The notes beneath the pieces were generated by a model. That model had not been told where the DNA came from, searched no databases, and saw only the letters and a list, made by a program, of their open reading frames with translations. A stretch of 64,000 nt of DNA, from contig ONLQ01000002.1 in NCBI GenBank assembly GCA_900318665.1, positions 94,719 to 158,718 of the forward strand. The letters are read 5' to 3'. The translations under genes and the position numbers were made by a program. This stretch comes from an uncultured Bacteroidales bacterium. GTDB lineage: Bacteria; Bacteroidota; Bacteroidia; Bacteroidales; P3. Numbering within the stretch: the first letter of the stretch is position 1; each line of letters begins with the position of its first letter. Shown here in pieces: positions 17,695 through 25,059 of this stretch.

Positions 17695-18210
17695 TTAAAT
17701 TCTCTTGTACACCATATGATATTGCAATTTTTGTGCATCACCTTCTGGATTGTCAACATGTATCACTTCTCTGTTTTGATAAAAATGCAAGGTGCTTTGG
17801 TTAAGCGTTTGAATATAAAATTTTGTGTATATGTCGGTTACTGTGTTATCGTATTCACCAACAAAATGAGTGACAATAAGATGTCCGTTAATGCTATATG
17901 AATATGTCCTACCATCTGTCCAACCACTTCCGCTATATTTTTTATATGTGCCGTCTGCCTTAAATTCCAGTACTGTTTCACTAAAATAATAAACTATTGT
18001 GTCAACTGTTCCGTCTTCTCTCACAATCGTAGAAGTTTTATTTTGATAGTTGAGGTTGACGGTTTCACCTGTCTCCAAATTCACGGAATATGCATATTCA
18101 AATAACCATTTTCCTACGATGAGTTCAGAAAAATCGTCATCATCATCAGATGTACAAGCTGTCATTATTCCGAGGGTGCACACAATCGCGCTAAGTAATA
18201 ATTTATTCAT
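17695..18210 (-). CDS. Lipocalin-like surface lipoprotein, unknown function
   Basis: The 171 residues start with a lipoprotein signal peptide and lipobox ending in MTAC. The Cys is followed by TSDDDDD, an acidic stretch like the Bacteroidota lipoprotein export signal that sends lipoproteins to the cell surface. The mature part (IVGKWLFEYAY, VLEFKADGTYKKY, YSINGHLIV, STLHFYQN) has the alternating beta-strand pattern of lipocalin-like/DUF4923-type proteins, which commonly start with a GKW motif. Ligand unknown. It follows the 18254-18865 gene after 43 bases on the same strand and is likely co-transcribed. Confidence 0.8.
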   Translation of the reverse strand: MNKLLLSAIVCTLGIMTACTSDDDDDFSELIVGKWLFEYAYSVNLETGETVNLNYQNKTSTIVREDGTVDTIVYYFSETVLEFKADGTYKKYSGSGWTDGRTYSYSINGHLIVTHFVGEYDNTVTDIYTKFYIQTLNQSTLHFYQNREVIHVDNPEGDAQKLQYHMVYKRI

Positions 18211-18253
18211 ATTGTTAAATGTTTAAAATCAATTTTCCTATAGTAACGCCTTA

Positions 18254-18865
18254 TCAGTTCCACTTTTGTCCAATGTCCCAGTGGTGGGCGGTTCTTACCT
18301 CGTAGGTGGTGTCCTTGAGGTTGAATTCTTCCACAATCAGTTCGACGGCTTGCGGATATTGCTCTATCCATGAGCCGACGGCGATGGTAAAAACCTCGGT
18401 CTCTGGATTGTAGAAGATACGGCCTCGTGGCTTCATCTCATAGGCTCCTACATAGGGTCCGATGCCGCCGTTCTTGTACTTCTGACGGTGGAACTCTTTC
18501 TTCCATACGTCCTCGTGCATCTCGGAGCAGGAGACGCTGCCAAACTCGGTGCGCGAGTTGGGTTTAACATAGTCGGTTACACGATGCGAACGGACACCGA
18601 AAAGTTCGTTATCGCTCGGGTTGTACCAGAAGATGCCTACTTTAGGTTCGTTGTCTTTGCCACGGTTGGAGGCCATAAGGTTCATGGCCTCGTCAATCTC
18701 CTTTGGGGATAAGGGTTTAAAACTTGTGGCTAATTTTTTGTCAACAACCTCCTCTATTTTTGTCTCGTTTGGTTGCTCTTCGATATCTTTAACCTCTTTG
18801 AGCGCCATTCTCACAGCTCGAGCCACTATTTTTTGAAGTTCTTCTTCGGTTACCGTTACTGTCAT
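18254..18865 (-). CDS. Unknown cytoplasmic protein
   Basis: I do not recognise a named family. The 203-residue protein has no signal peptide or membrane helix. Residues 1-60 are charged and helical, probably coiled coil, with TEEELQKIVARAVRMALKEV. A compact domain follows with VGIFWYNPSDNELFGVRSH near 78-96, a Cys/His/Glu cluster around SVSCSEMHEDVWKKEFHRQ, and RGRIFYNPETEVFTIAVGSW near 150-169. The two IFWYNP/IFYNPE segments look like an internal repeat. It lies between the sensor phosphatase and the small lipoprotein on the same strand. Confidence 0.7.
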   Translation of the reverse strand: MTVTVTEEELQKIVARAVRMALKEVKDIEEQPNETKIEEVVDKKLATSFKPLSPKEIDEAMNLMASNRGKDNEPKVGIFWYNPSDNELFGVRSHRVTDYVKPNSRTEFGSVSCSEMHEDVWKKEFHRQKYKNGGIGPYVGAYEMKPRGRIFYNPETEVFTIAVGSWIEQYPQAVELIVEEFNLKDTTYEVRTAHHWDIGQKWN

Positions 18866-18990
18866 TGTTTTTTGCTTTGATTGTTATATTTCCAATTAAA
18901 CGCCATCTTTCTGATTTTATTTCCTTTCAATGGAGCAACTATTTTCCCCGATTATTTCTATTCCATACTATTAATCCATTTTGGTTTATC

Positions 18991-20943
18991 CTATACTGTT
19001 TGATTGTTGGTGCGGATGTACTGGATGGCCATCATGGTTAGATCGTCGCTTTGTTCGGCGTTGGCTACGAAGTGGCTGACGGAGTCTTTCATGAGGGCGA
19101 TGAGTTGGCGTGGCTCGTGCTGCTGCTTGGCAAGTGCCTTGGCTGCCACATCGTTGATGCGCTCCATTTGGAACTGTGCGTGGTTGGAGTCCTCGGCTTC
19201 GGTGAGACCGTCGGTGAAGAGGAAGATGGTGGTGCCGGTGGAAATTTGCGTCTCTTGCAGCGTGTATTTCCATGAGGGGTCGAAACCCACTGGGATGTTG
19301 GCGTCGCAAGGCAGCATGCTGACGTCGGGACCCACGAGCAGTGGCGCGTCGTGGCCAGCGTTGCAATAGTGCAGATGGCCAGTGGAGAGGTCGAGCACGC
19401 CGACGAGGAGGGTGACGAAAAGGAAGGACTCGTTCATCTCGGCCAGGCTGTTGTTTATGCCGGTCATGATGCGGTCGGGCATAGTCTCGTGGGCTGACAC
19501 ACTTCGGAACACCGAGCGTGTGACAGCCATGAAGAGCGATGAGGGTATGCCTTTGCCCGAGACGTCGCCGATGCAGAAGAAGAGTCTGCCGTCGCGGAAA
19601 TAGAAGTCGAAGAGGTCGCCACCAACCTGCTTGGCGGGGGTCAGCGAGGCGTAAATCTGCACGTCGTCGCGGTCGGGATATGAGGGGAAGTTCTTGGGCA
19701 GCATGCCTTTCTGTATGCCGCTGGCCACCTGTAGGTCGCGCTCGATGGAGGCTTTCTGCGAGGTGGTCTCTTTTAGTTTCTCGATGTAGCGTACAAGCGA
19801 CTGCTGCATATTGCCGAAGGAGTGGCTGAGTTGGCCAATCTCGTCGATACGTTGGAAATCGGGCAGTTCGGTCTTGAATTGACCGGAGGCTATGTTCTCG
19901 GCTTCGTCGGCCAGTTGGCGCAGTGGGCGCAGTTCGTGGGTAATGATGTTGATGAAGAAATAGAGCATCAGCAGCAGACCGAGGAGGAAGATGGTCATGA
20001 CGTTGCGACTCAAACGATTGAGGCTGCTGAAAATGTCTTTTTCGTGGCATACGATGGCCATACTGTAGCCCGTTTGTCCGAGAGGTTTATAGAATACGTA
20101 GCAGTCTTCGCCGTCCACGTTCATGTGCTTCATGCCTTCCTCGCCGCGCTGCATGGCGTAGCCAAGAGCAGAGAGGGCTGTGTCGGGATTCTCGATGGTC
20201 TGTGTGAAGATGGTCTGGCGGCTGATTTTGGTGCTGTCGGGGTGGACGAAATAGGTGCCGCCACGGCCAATCATGATGCTGTATGAATTGGGGTAGGGCT
20301 TGACGGCAGAGACTGTCTGCGACAGCCAGTTGAGCGAGAGGCTGGTGCTGACAACGCCTATCATCTTGCCTGTTTCGTCCTTGAGGGCTTGGCAGTAACT
20401 TGTCACCATCTCGGAGGTGTTGGTATTCTCGTCGTAGTCCATGTAAGGCTCTGTCCAACAGGGCTTGTCGAGCAGCGTTGGCATGAGGTACCAGTCCATG
20501 AAGAAATACTGATTGTTGTCGCTGCCGTCCTGTATGGTGCGGATGGAGTTGCCGTCGTGCTTGGAGTAGGCCGAGAAATAGCGCCCGTACTCTTTGTAAT
20601 GGTATGGCTCGAAGCCTATGGAGCAGTTGAATAATTCAGGATTATTCTCCAATATGCTGCGGCTGTAAACAAACATGGAGTCGGCGTTCTGGTGGTGGCG
20701 CTGCACGAGCCACATGGCCATATTGCTGGCTCCCTCGACGCGGTTCAAGATGCCTTCGACACGCAGAGAGGTATTGTTGAGAATCTGCGTTGCACGGTTT
20801 ATGGCCTCCTGTTGCACTGCGTCGCGCGATTCGATGGAGATGAAGCCGAGGGTTGCGAGGAAGATGGCAGCGGCAAACAGGACCACCCACAGGCTGACCC
20901 TGACAGAGAGTTTGCGGCGGATATAAGCGATGATTTTCTTCAT
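18991..20943 (-). CDS. Membrane sensor with SpoIIE/PP2C-type serine phosphatase domain
   Basis: The 650-residue protein has an N-terminal membrane helix (about 15-38), an extracytoplasmic dCache-type sensor region (about 40-305), a second helix (about 312-334), a HAMP linker (335-390), a short coiled coil, and a C-terminal SpoIIE-like PP2C phosphatase (about 405-645) with GGDLFDFYFRDGRLFFCIGDVSGKG and LFTDGLTEAED. The metal-binding Asp residues in the GD and DG motifs are present. Such phosphatases usually dephosphorylate anti-sigma antagonists. No such partner gene is adjacent. The gene is last in a row with an ABC transporter and a THI5-like binding protein, so the sensor may report on the same ligand. 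Confidence 0.9.
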   Translation of the reverse strand: MKKIIAYIRRKLSVRVSLWVVLFAAAIFLATLGFISIESRDAVQQEAINRATQILNNTSLRVEGILNRVEGASNMAMWLVQRHHQNADSMFVYSRSILENNPELFNCSIGFEPYHYKEYGRYFSAYSKHDGNSIRTIQDGSDNNQYFFMDWYLMPTLLDKPCWTEPYMDYDENTNTSEMVTSYCQALKDETGKMIGVVSTSLSLNWLSQTVSAVKPYPNSYSIMIGRGGTYFVHPDSTKISRQTIFTQTIENPDTALSALGYAMQRGEEGMKHMNVDGEDCYVFYKPLGQTGYSMAIVCHEKDIFSSLNRLSRNVMTIFLLGLLLMLYFFINIITHELRPLRQLADEAENIASGQFKTELPDFQRIDEIGQLSHSFGNMQQSLVRYIEKLKETTSQKASIERDLQVASGIQKGMLPKNFPSYPDRDDVQIYASLTPAKQVGGDLFDFYFRDGRLFFCIGDVSGKGIPSSLFMAVTRSVFRSVSAHETMPDRIMTGINNSLAEMNESFLFVTLLVGVLDLSTGHLHYCNAGHDAPLLVGPDVSMLPCDANIPVGFDPSWKYTLQETQISTGTTIFLFTDGLTEAEDSNHAQFQMERINDVAAKALAKQQHEPRQLIALMKDSVSHFVANAEQSDDLTMMAIQYIRTNNQTV

Positions 20944-20958
20944 AATAGAGGGGCTTCT

Positions 20959-21924
20959 TTACTTCTGCGGGATTAATTCCTCATAGGGAACTTCGCGTTT
21001 GAGCATTTTGTTTTCTATCATCAGTTGGTTGGCCAGTTGCACCATGTCGGGACGCAGGCGGAACTCGCGTTTCTTGGACTCGCGGTCCACCTGCAGGCGT
21101 AGCACCTCTTTGAGCATAAGGCGCTGAATGACGCAGTTGGTGGCTATATGCTCATGGTCTATGTACTGCATCACTATTTCCAACGCCTCTTCGGGGTGCT
21201 GGGCGGCCCACTCCCAGCCTTTGCGGCTGGCCTGGGCGAAGCGGTGTGCCTCTTCTTTGTGGGTTTCGTAGTATTCGCGCGACATATAGACGCCGTCCTC
21301 CTGCACGTTGTAGCCGTGGTCGCAGAAGCGATAGACATTCTTGTCCGTAATCTTGACACCCGCCTGTACCAACTGGTAGTACTCGTTGTAACTCATGGCC
21401 AGTGTGGCGTCAAGTGCTCCAGCGATAAAAAGGTTGATGTTCTGTGCGAAGTGCACCCATTGATAGTTGAGATTGTCTTTGTTGCTCATGCAGATGGCCA
21501 ATTGGCCGAAGCCTACGCTCCAAATGCCGACTCGTGCGCCTTTCTGTGTCAGAGGGTCTTTGCCGTTGGCTGAGACTATGACCATGGCGTTGTTCATGGA
21601 GGTTTGTAGGATGTTGACCAGCGGTATGCCGTCGCCCACAATCTCCATAGCCTGACAGAGTTGCAGTGTGGTGGCCTGGCACTTGTTTTGGCGCATACGC
21701 AACATGGCGGGCTGTGTGGGTGATGGATGCTCGATGCGCACATTCACGCCAGCCTTACGGTAAAAACCCTTGGCCTCGGCCACATAGTAGCCGGCAAATT
21801 GTGCTTGTGCCGTCCATTGGGGTGTGAACACGATGGTGTCGCTCTGTGCGTTGGCTGTCTGCATCATGCCTATCAGAAGCGTGATGCAGACGATAGCAAT
21901 CCATTTTTTTATTGTTTTGTGCAT
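20959..21924 (-). CDS. NMT1/THI5-like substrate-binding protein
   Basis: The 321-residue periplasmic protein has a signal peptide ending in ANA/Q and the start of the fold IVFTPQWTAQAQFAGYYVAEAKGFYRKAGV, typical of the SsuA/THI5-like binding proteins (shown here in part: FTPQWTAQAQFAGYYVA). Related proteins bind pyrimidine precursors, sulfonates or nitrate. No matching permease for this class is next to it; instead an amino-acid-type ABC transporter precedes it (6 bases gap) and the sensor phosphatase follows (15 bases). It may therefore serve as a ligand-presenting protein for the sensor. Ligand unknown. Confidence 0.85.
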   Translation of the reverse strand: MHKTIKKWIAIVCITLLIGMMQTANAQSDTIVFTPQWTAQAQFAGYYVAEAKGFYRKAGVNVRIEHPSPTQPAMLRMRQNKCQATTLQLCQAMEIVGDGIPLVNILQTSMNNAMVIVSANGKDPLTQKGARVGIWSVGFGQLAICMSNKDNLNYQWVHFAQNINLFIAGALDATLAMSYNEYYQLVQAGVKITDKNVYRFCDHGYNVQEDGVYMSREYYETHKEEAHRFAQASRKGWEWAAQHPEEALEIVMQYIDHEHIATNCVIQRLMLKEVLRLQVDRESKKREFRLRPDMVQLANQLMIENKMLKREVPYEELIPQK

Positions 21925-21930
21925 TGGAGA

Positions 21931-23001
21931 TTATACTAATAGTTTTATGCGGAATCCTCGGGTGGTTGGTTCTTCGATGATTTGTTGGCAAAGAGGTGCA
22001 AGTTGTCCGCGTTGAGCATCGTTGAGCGGGGTGTTCTCCATGCCCTGTACCATGAAGTCGAGATGGGTGTCCGACGACAGTTCGCTCTGGGTGATGCGCA
22101 CTGTCATGGGGCGGTAGGCTGCCATGATGTCGTCCATCATCAGTTTGACCAATGTCTCTGCACGCTTGTACTTGTCGGAGATGTTGTATTTGATGCAGAA
22201 GAGGTTGATGGCGGTGTACATGCCGAGGAAGTCGAAATCGGGACCGTCAACCTCGAATACCTGTTTGCGTATGCGCTGCACAAAGGCCTTGGTGGCGCTG
22301 CGGTGGGGGTTCTCGAAGATTTGCTGCGGTGTGCCGTCTTCGTGGATAACGCCCTCGTACATAAAGAAGATGCGCGTGCTGACGTCGCGTGCAAACTTCA
22401 TCTCGTGGGTGACGATGAGCATAGTCATGCCTTCTTTGGCTAGTTGGCGAATGACGCTGAGCACCTCGCCCACCATAGTGGGGTCGAGTGCCGAGGTGGG
22501 TTCGTCGAAAAGTATGGCCTCTGGGTGCATGGCGAGCGCACGGGCTATAGCCACACGCTGTTTCTGACCGCCTGAGAGGCTTGAGGGATAGACGTCGGCT
22601 TTCTCTACCATGCCAACTTTGCGCAGCAGAGCAAGGCCTTCTTCGCGGGCCTTTTCGATGTCCTCTTTGAGGATTTTGCATGGCGCATACATCACGTTTT
22701 CGAGTACCGTCATGTGGTCGAAGAGGTTGAAGTTTTGGAACACCATGCCCATCTTGCGACGGAGTTTGTGGACAGGATAGCCTTTGGCAAGGATGTTCTC
22801 GCCGTCAACTATGATGCTGCCGCCGGTGGGAGGGTCTAAGAGGTTGATGGCACGCAGGAAGGTGCTTTTGCCCGTTCCGGAGGGGCCTATGATGCAGATG
22901 ACCTCGCCGGGCTTGATTTCACAGTTGACATCTTTTAGCACCTGAAAGGTGGTGCCATCGGGATCGTAATATGTTTTGCTGAGATGAGAAATAGTAATCA
23001 T
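21931..23001 (-). CDS. Amino-acid-type ABC transporter ATPase with C-terminal extension
   Basis: Residues 1-245 form a standard GlnQ/HisP-like ATPase: Walker A GPSGTGKS near 39-46, Q-loop MVFQNFNLFDH, signature LSGGQKQRVAIARALA, Walker B ILFDEPTSALD and the switch His in VTHEMKF. The family is normally about 240-250 residues, but this protein continues for about 110 more. The extra part has a helical segment (AETLVKLMMDDIMAAY) followed by beta-like strands (MTVRITQSEL, HLDFMVQGMENTPL) and ends FRIKLLV; it resembles a degenerate RsbW/HATPase-type fold, which is inference only. The start overlaps the stop of the permease gene by four bases, so coupling is likely. Confidence 0.9.
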   Translation of the reverse strand: MITISHLSKTYYDPDGTTFQVLKDVNCEIKPGEVICIIGPSGTGKSTFLRAINLLDPPTGGSIIVDGENILAKGYPVHKLRRKMGMVFQNFNLFDHMTVLENVMYAPCKILKEDIEKAREEGLALLRKVGMVEKADVYPSSLSGGQKQRVAIARALAMHPEAILFDEPTSALDPTMVGEVLSVIRQLAKEGMTMLIVTHEMKFARDVSTRIFFMYEGVIHEDGTPQQIFENPHRSATKAFVQRIRKQVFEVDGPDFDFLGMYTAINLFCIKYNISDKYKRAETLVKLMMDDIMAAYRPMTVRITQSELSSDTHLDFMVQGMENTPLNDAQRGQLAPLCQQIIEEPTTRGFRIKLLV

Positions 23002-24467
23002 AACACTTTGTTTTTAGGGAGAGCTAATTCGATTAGTTTGCCGAGCAACCATGCCAGCAGGAAGTAGAGAATGGTGACAATAAGCAGTGGCACGAAAGCG
23101 TCGAAGGTACGGCTGCGTATGATGTCGCCTGCACGTGTGATGTCCTGTATGGCGATGTAGCCCACGATGGAGGTCCCTTTCAGTAGATTGATGCACTGCC
23201 CTTTGAAGAGCGGAAGCCCGCGGCGAATGGCCTGCGGCAGAACAATGTTGGTGAAGGTCTGCATACGGGTGAAGCCCAGTGCCAGACCGGCTTCGGTCTG
23301 CCCATGAGGTATGGCGTCAAGCGAGGTGCCGTAGATGTCGGCAGCCGACGATGCGAAAGTCATGGCAAAGGCGATGATGGCCACTATTGAGGGCGATAGG
23401 CCGCTGTTGGAGAAGAAAACATAGAATAGGATGAGCAGCAGCACCAGTTGAGGTATGCCTGCCACAACCCAGTTGTAGCCTGCCGCTATCTTGACCAGCC
23501 ATTTGCGGCGGCTGCGCATCATTAGGAACAGACCTATGCCCAGCAGCGAGCCGAAGAGGATGGCGAAGATGCTGATTTTGACAGTCTCCCATAGACCTTG
23601 GACTATGAAGAGCCAGCGTTTCTCTACCAGCAGGTTGCGCTCGAAACTCTTTTTGAGCCAGGGCAGGAAGCCAGAGTTCTTATGTTTTGCCTCCTTGTCT
23701 ATAACATAGTAGGCGCCGGTGAACTCGTGGTAGGGGTCGGCGAAAAGGAACATCTGCTTGCGCTCATCGGTGACGAAGATGCCGCCAATCATGATGTCGG
23801 CAGCACCAGTGTTGAGGGCTATGATGGCCGATGAGAAATCGATATACTTGATTTCCAGAGGTCTATTGAGTTTGGCACCCAGAGCACGGGCTATGTCCAC
23901 CTCGATGCCATACCACTCGTTGCCCACCATGAAGGATAGCGGCGCTATGGAGGTTGAGGTAACAACCTTCAGGGGCTTGCCTTGTGGCTGTGGCGGCACT
24001 TCGGGGTAACTCTTTATGGAGGTGTATTTCTCATTAATCCAGAGGTCTTTGATTTGCGCCATGCGTCCGTCCTGTTCCATTTCTTTCTGGACTTCGTTGC
24101 AGGCTTGTGTCAGTTCCTCGTTGTTCTTGTTGAAGACTAGAGCGGTGGGGAAGAGGAAAGGCTCTTTGAGTGCAATCTTGAGGCACTGCTCTTTGCGGAT
24201 TACGGCACTGAATATAATCTCGTCTTCCAGCATGACGTCAACCTTGTCGGTCAGTAGGGCTTGCAGGTCGTCGGAGGGGGTCATGAAGCGGTGCAGTTCA
24301 ATGTCGGTGCGGGGAGTGAGGTGGATGTCGTGGAAACCGCCCGTCGAAACGCCTACGCGCAGGCCAGCAAGGTCGGCCTCGCTTTGCAATTCGATGGTCT
24401 TCTGCTTGCCTCCCGAACAGGAGAGGAGAAGCACTGCCGTAAATAGCAATAAGAATATTTTTTTCAT
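22998..24467 (-). CDS. ABC transporter fusion: solute-binding domain plus amino-acid permease
   Basis: The 489-residue protein joins two roles. A lipoprotein-type signal (lipobox LLSC) leads into a bacterial solute-binding domain of family 3 (about 30-255: LAGLRVGVSTGGFHD, NTGAADIMIGGIFVTDERK). A HisM/GlnP-like permease with about five helices fills about 285-485, with the EAA-type loop EAGLALGFTRMQTFTNIVLPQAIRR (only part quoted: GLALGFTRMQTFTNIVLPQ) that contacts the ATPase. Fusions of this kind occur in Bacteroidota and Firmicutes. It should import a polar amino acid or similar solute with the ATPase encoded next. Confidence 0.9.
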   Translation of the reverse strand: MKKIFLLLFTAVLLLSCSGGKQKTIELQSEADLAGLRVGVSTGGFHDIHLTPRTDIELHRFMTPSDDLQALLTDKVDVMLEDEIIFSAVIRKEQCLKIALKEPFLFPTALVFNKNNEELTQACNEVQKEMEQDGRMAQIKDLWINEKYTSIKSYPEVPPQPQGKPLKVVTSTSIAPLSFMVGNEWYGIEVDIARALGAKLNRPLEIKYIDFSSAIIALNTGAADIMIGGIFVTDERKQMFLFADPYHEFTGAYYVIDKEAKHKNSGFLPWLKKSFERNLLVEKRWLFIVQGLWETVKISIFAILFGSLLGIGLFLMMRSRRKWLVKIAAGYNWVVAGIPQLVLLLILFYVFFSNSGLSPSIVAIIAFAMTFASSAADIYGTSLDAIPHGQTEAGLALGFTRMQTFTNIVLPQAIRRGLPLFKGQCINLLKGTSIVGYIAIQDITRAGDIIRSRTFDAFVPLLIVTILYFLLAWLLGKLIELALPKNKVL

Positions 24468-24516
24468 TGATGAAAGATGTTATTGGAGTTTAATGAGATT
24501 GGAAGCGTACGGTGGC

Positions 24517-24987
24517 TCACTTTGCCGAGACGAGGGTAAAAAGAGGATTAAAGGGCTCGCTCACAGTGCCGTAGCGAGCATCGGACATATATTCGAACAC
24601 GTCTTTGGCTTCGAAGATGCATTGAAGAGCATCGCTGTAGTAGCGGAGAGTAATCATTTTGCTTGTAGCCTCGCCTTCGGGCGGAATGATGTAAAGATAG
24701 AATAGGTCGTCTTCTGGCTCGGCAACGCCAATGCAAACATTATTGCAAAAAGCGGCAAGAAGGTCGTTGTCGGAGAACATTTTGGCATCGCTGTAGGCTA
24801 TACCTGGATTGTAAATATCGACTCTGACTATGGCTGTCATGCTTGACGAGTAGTCGTAGTCATCGCTGATGCTCCATGATGGACGTTCTACGGTCCCCAA
24901 AGGTCTATTGTTTTTGGACTCTTTGCGACAGCCTGCAAAAATAAGCACGGCGCACAATGTGGCAATTAGAAAGATATTTTTTTTCAT
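24517..24987 (-). CDS. Lipoprotein with a single secreted-repeat-type domain
   Basis: The 156 residues begin with a lipoprotein signal and lipobox FAGC. The mature part (MTAIVRVDIYNPG, NDLLAAFCNNVCIGVAE, MITLRYYSDALQCIFEA, FNPLF) matches in order and spacing a domain in the giant protein encoded just upstream (MSVCGRVKIGDEY, NDRVAAFYRNECVGLAN, LTFKLWRASTGKVLQL; about residues 2795-2900). I infer that both are copies of one extracellular beta domain. It sits 49 bases before the transporter fusion and 72 after the giant gene, all on one strand. Function unknown. Confidence 0.8.
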   Translation of the reverse strand: MKKNIFLIATLCAVLIFAGCRKESKNNRPLGTVERPSWSISDDYDYSSSMTAIVRVDIYNPGIAYSDAKMFSDNDLLAAFCNNVCIGVAEPEDDLFYLYIIPPEGEATSKMITLRYYSDALQCIFEAKDVFEYMSDARYGTVSEPFNPLFTLVSAK

Positions 24988-25014
24988 GATTATCTTTATT
25001 TTTGAATAAATCGG

Positions 25015-25046
25015 TGTAGAGGCAAAGCGTTGGCAATGCCTCTACA
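25015..25046 (-). terminator. Hairpin after the giant LamG gene
   Basis: TGTAGAGGCA and TGCCTCTACA are a perfect 10-base inverted repeat. On the minus strand it falls 14 bases after the stop codon. There is no strong T run, so it may attenuate or stabilise the transcript and not end it. Confidence 0.5.
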
Positions 25047-25059
25047 ATCCGAATTAGTG

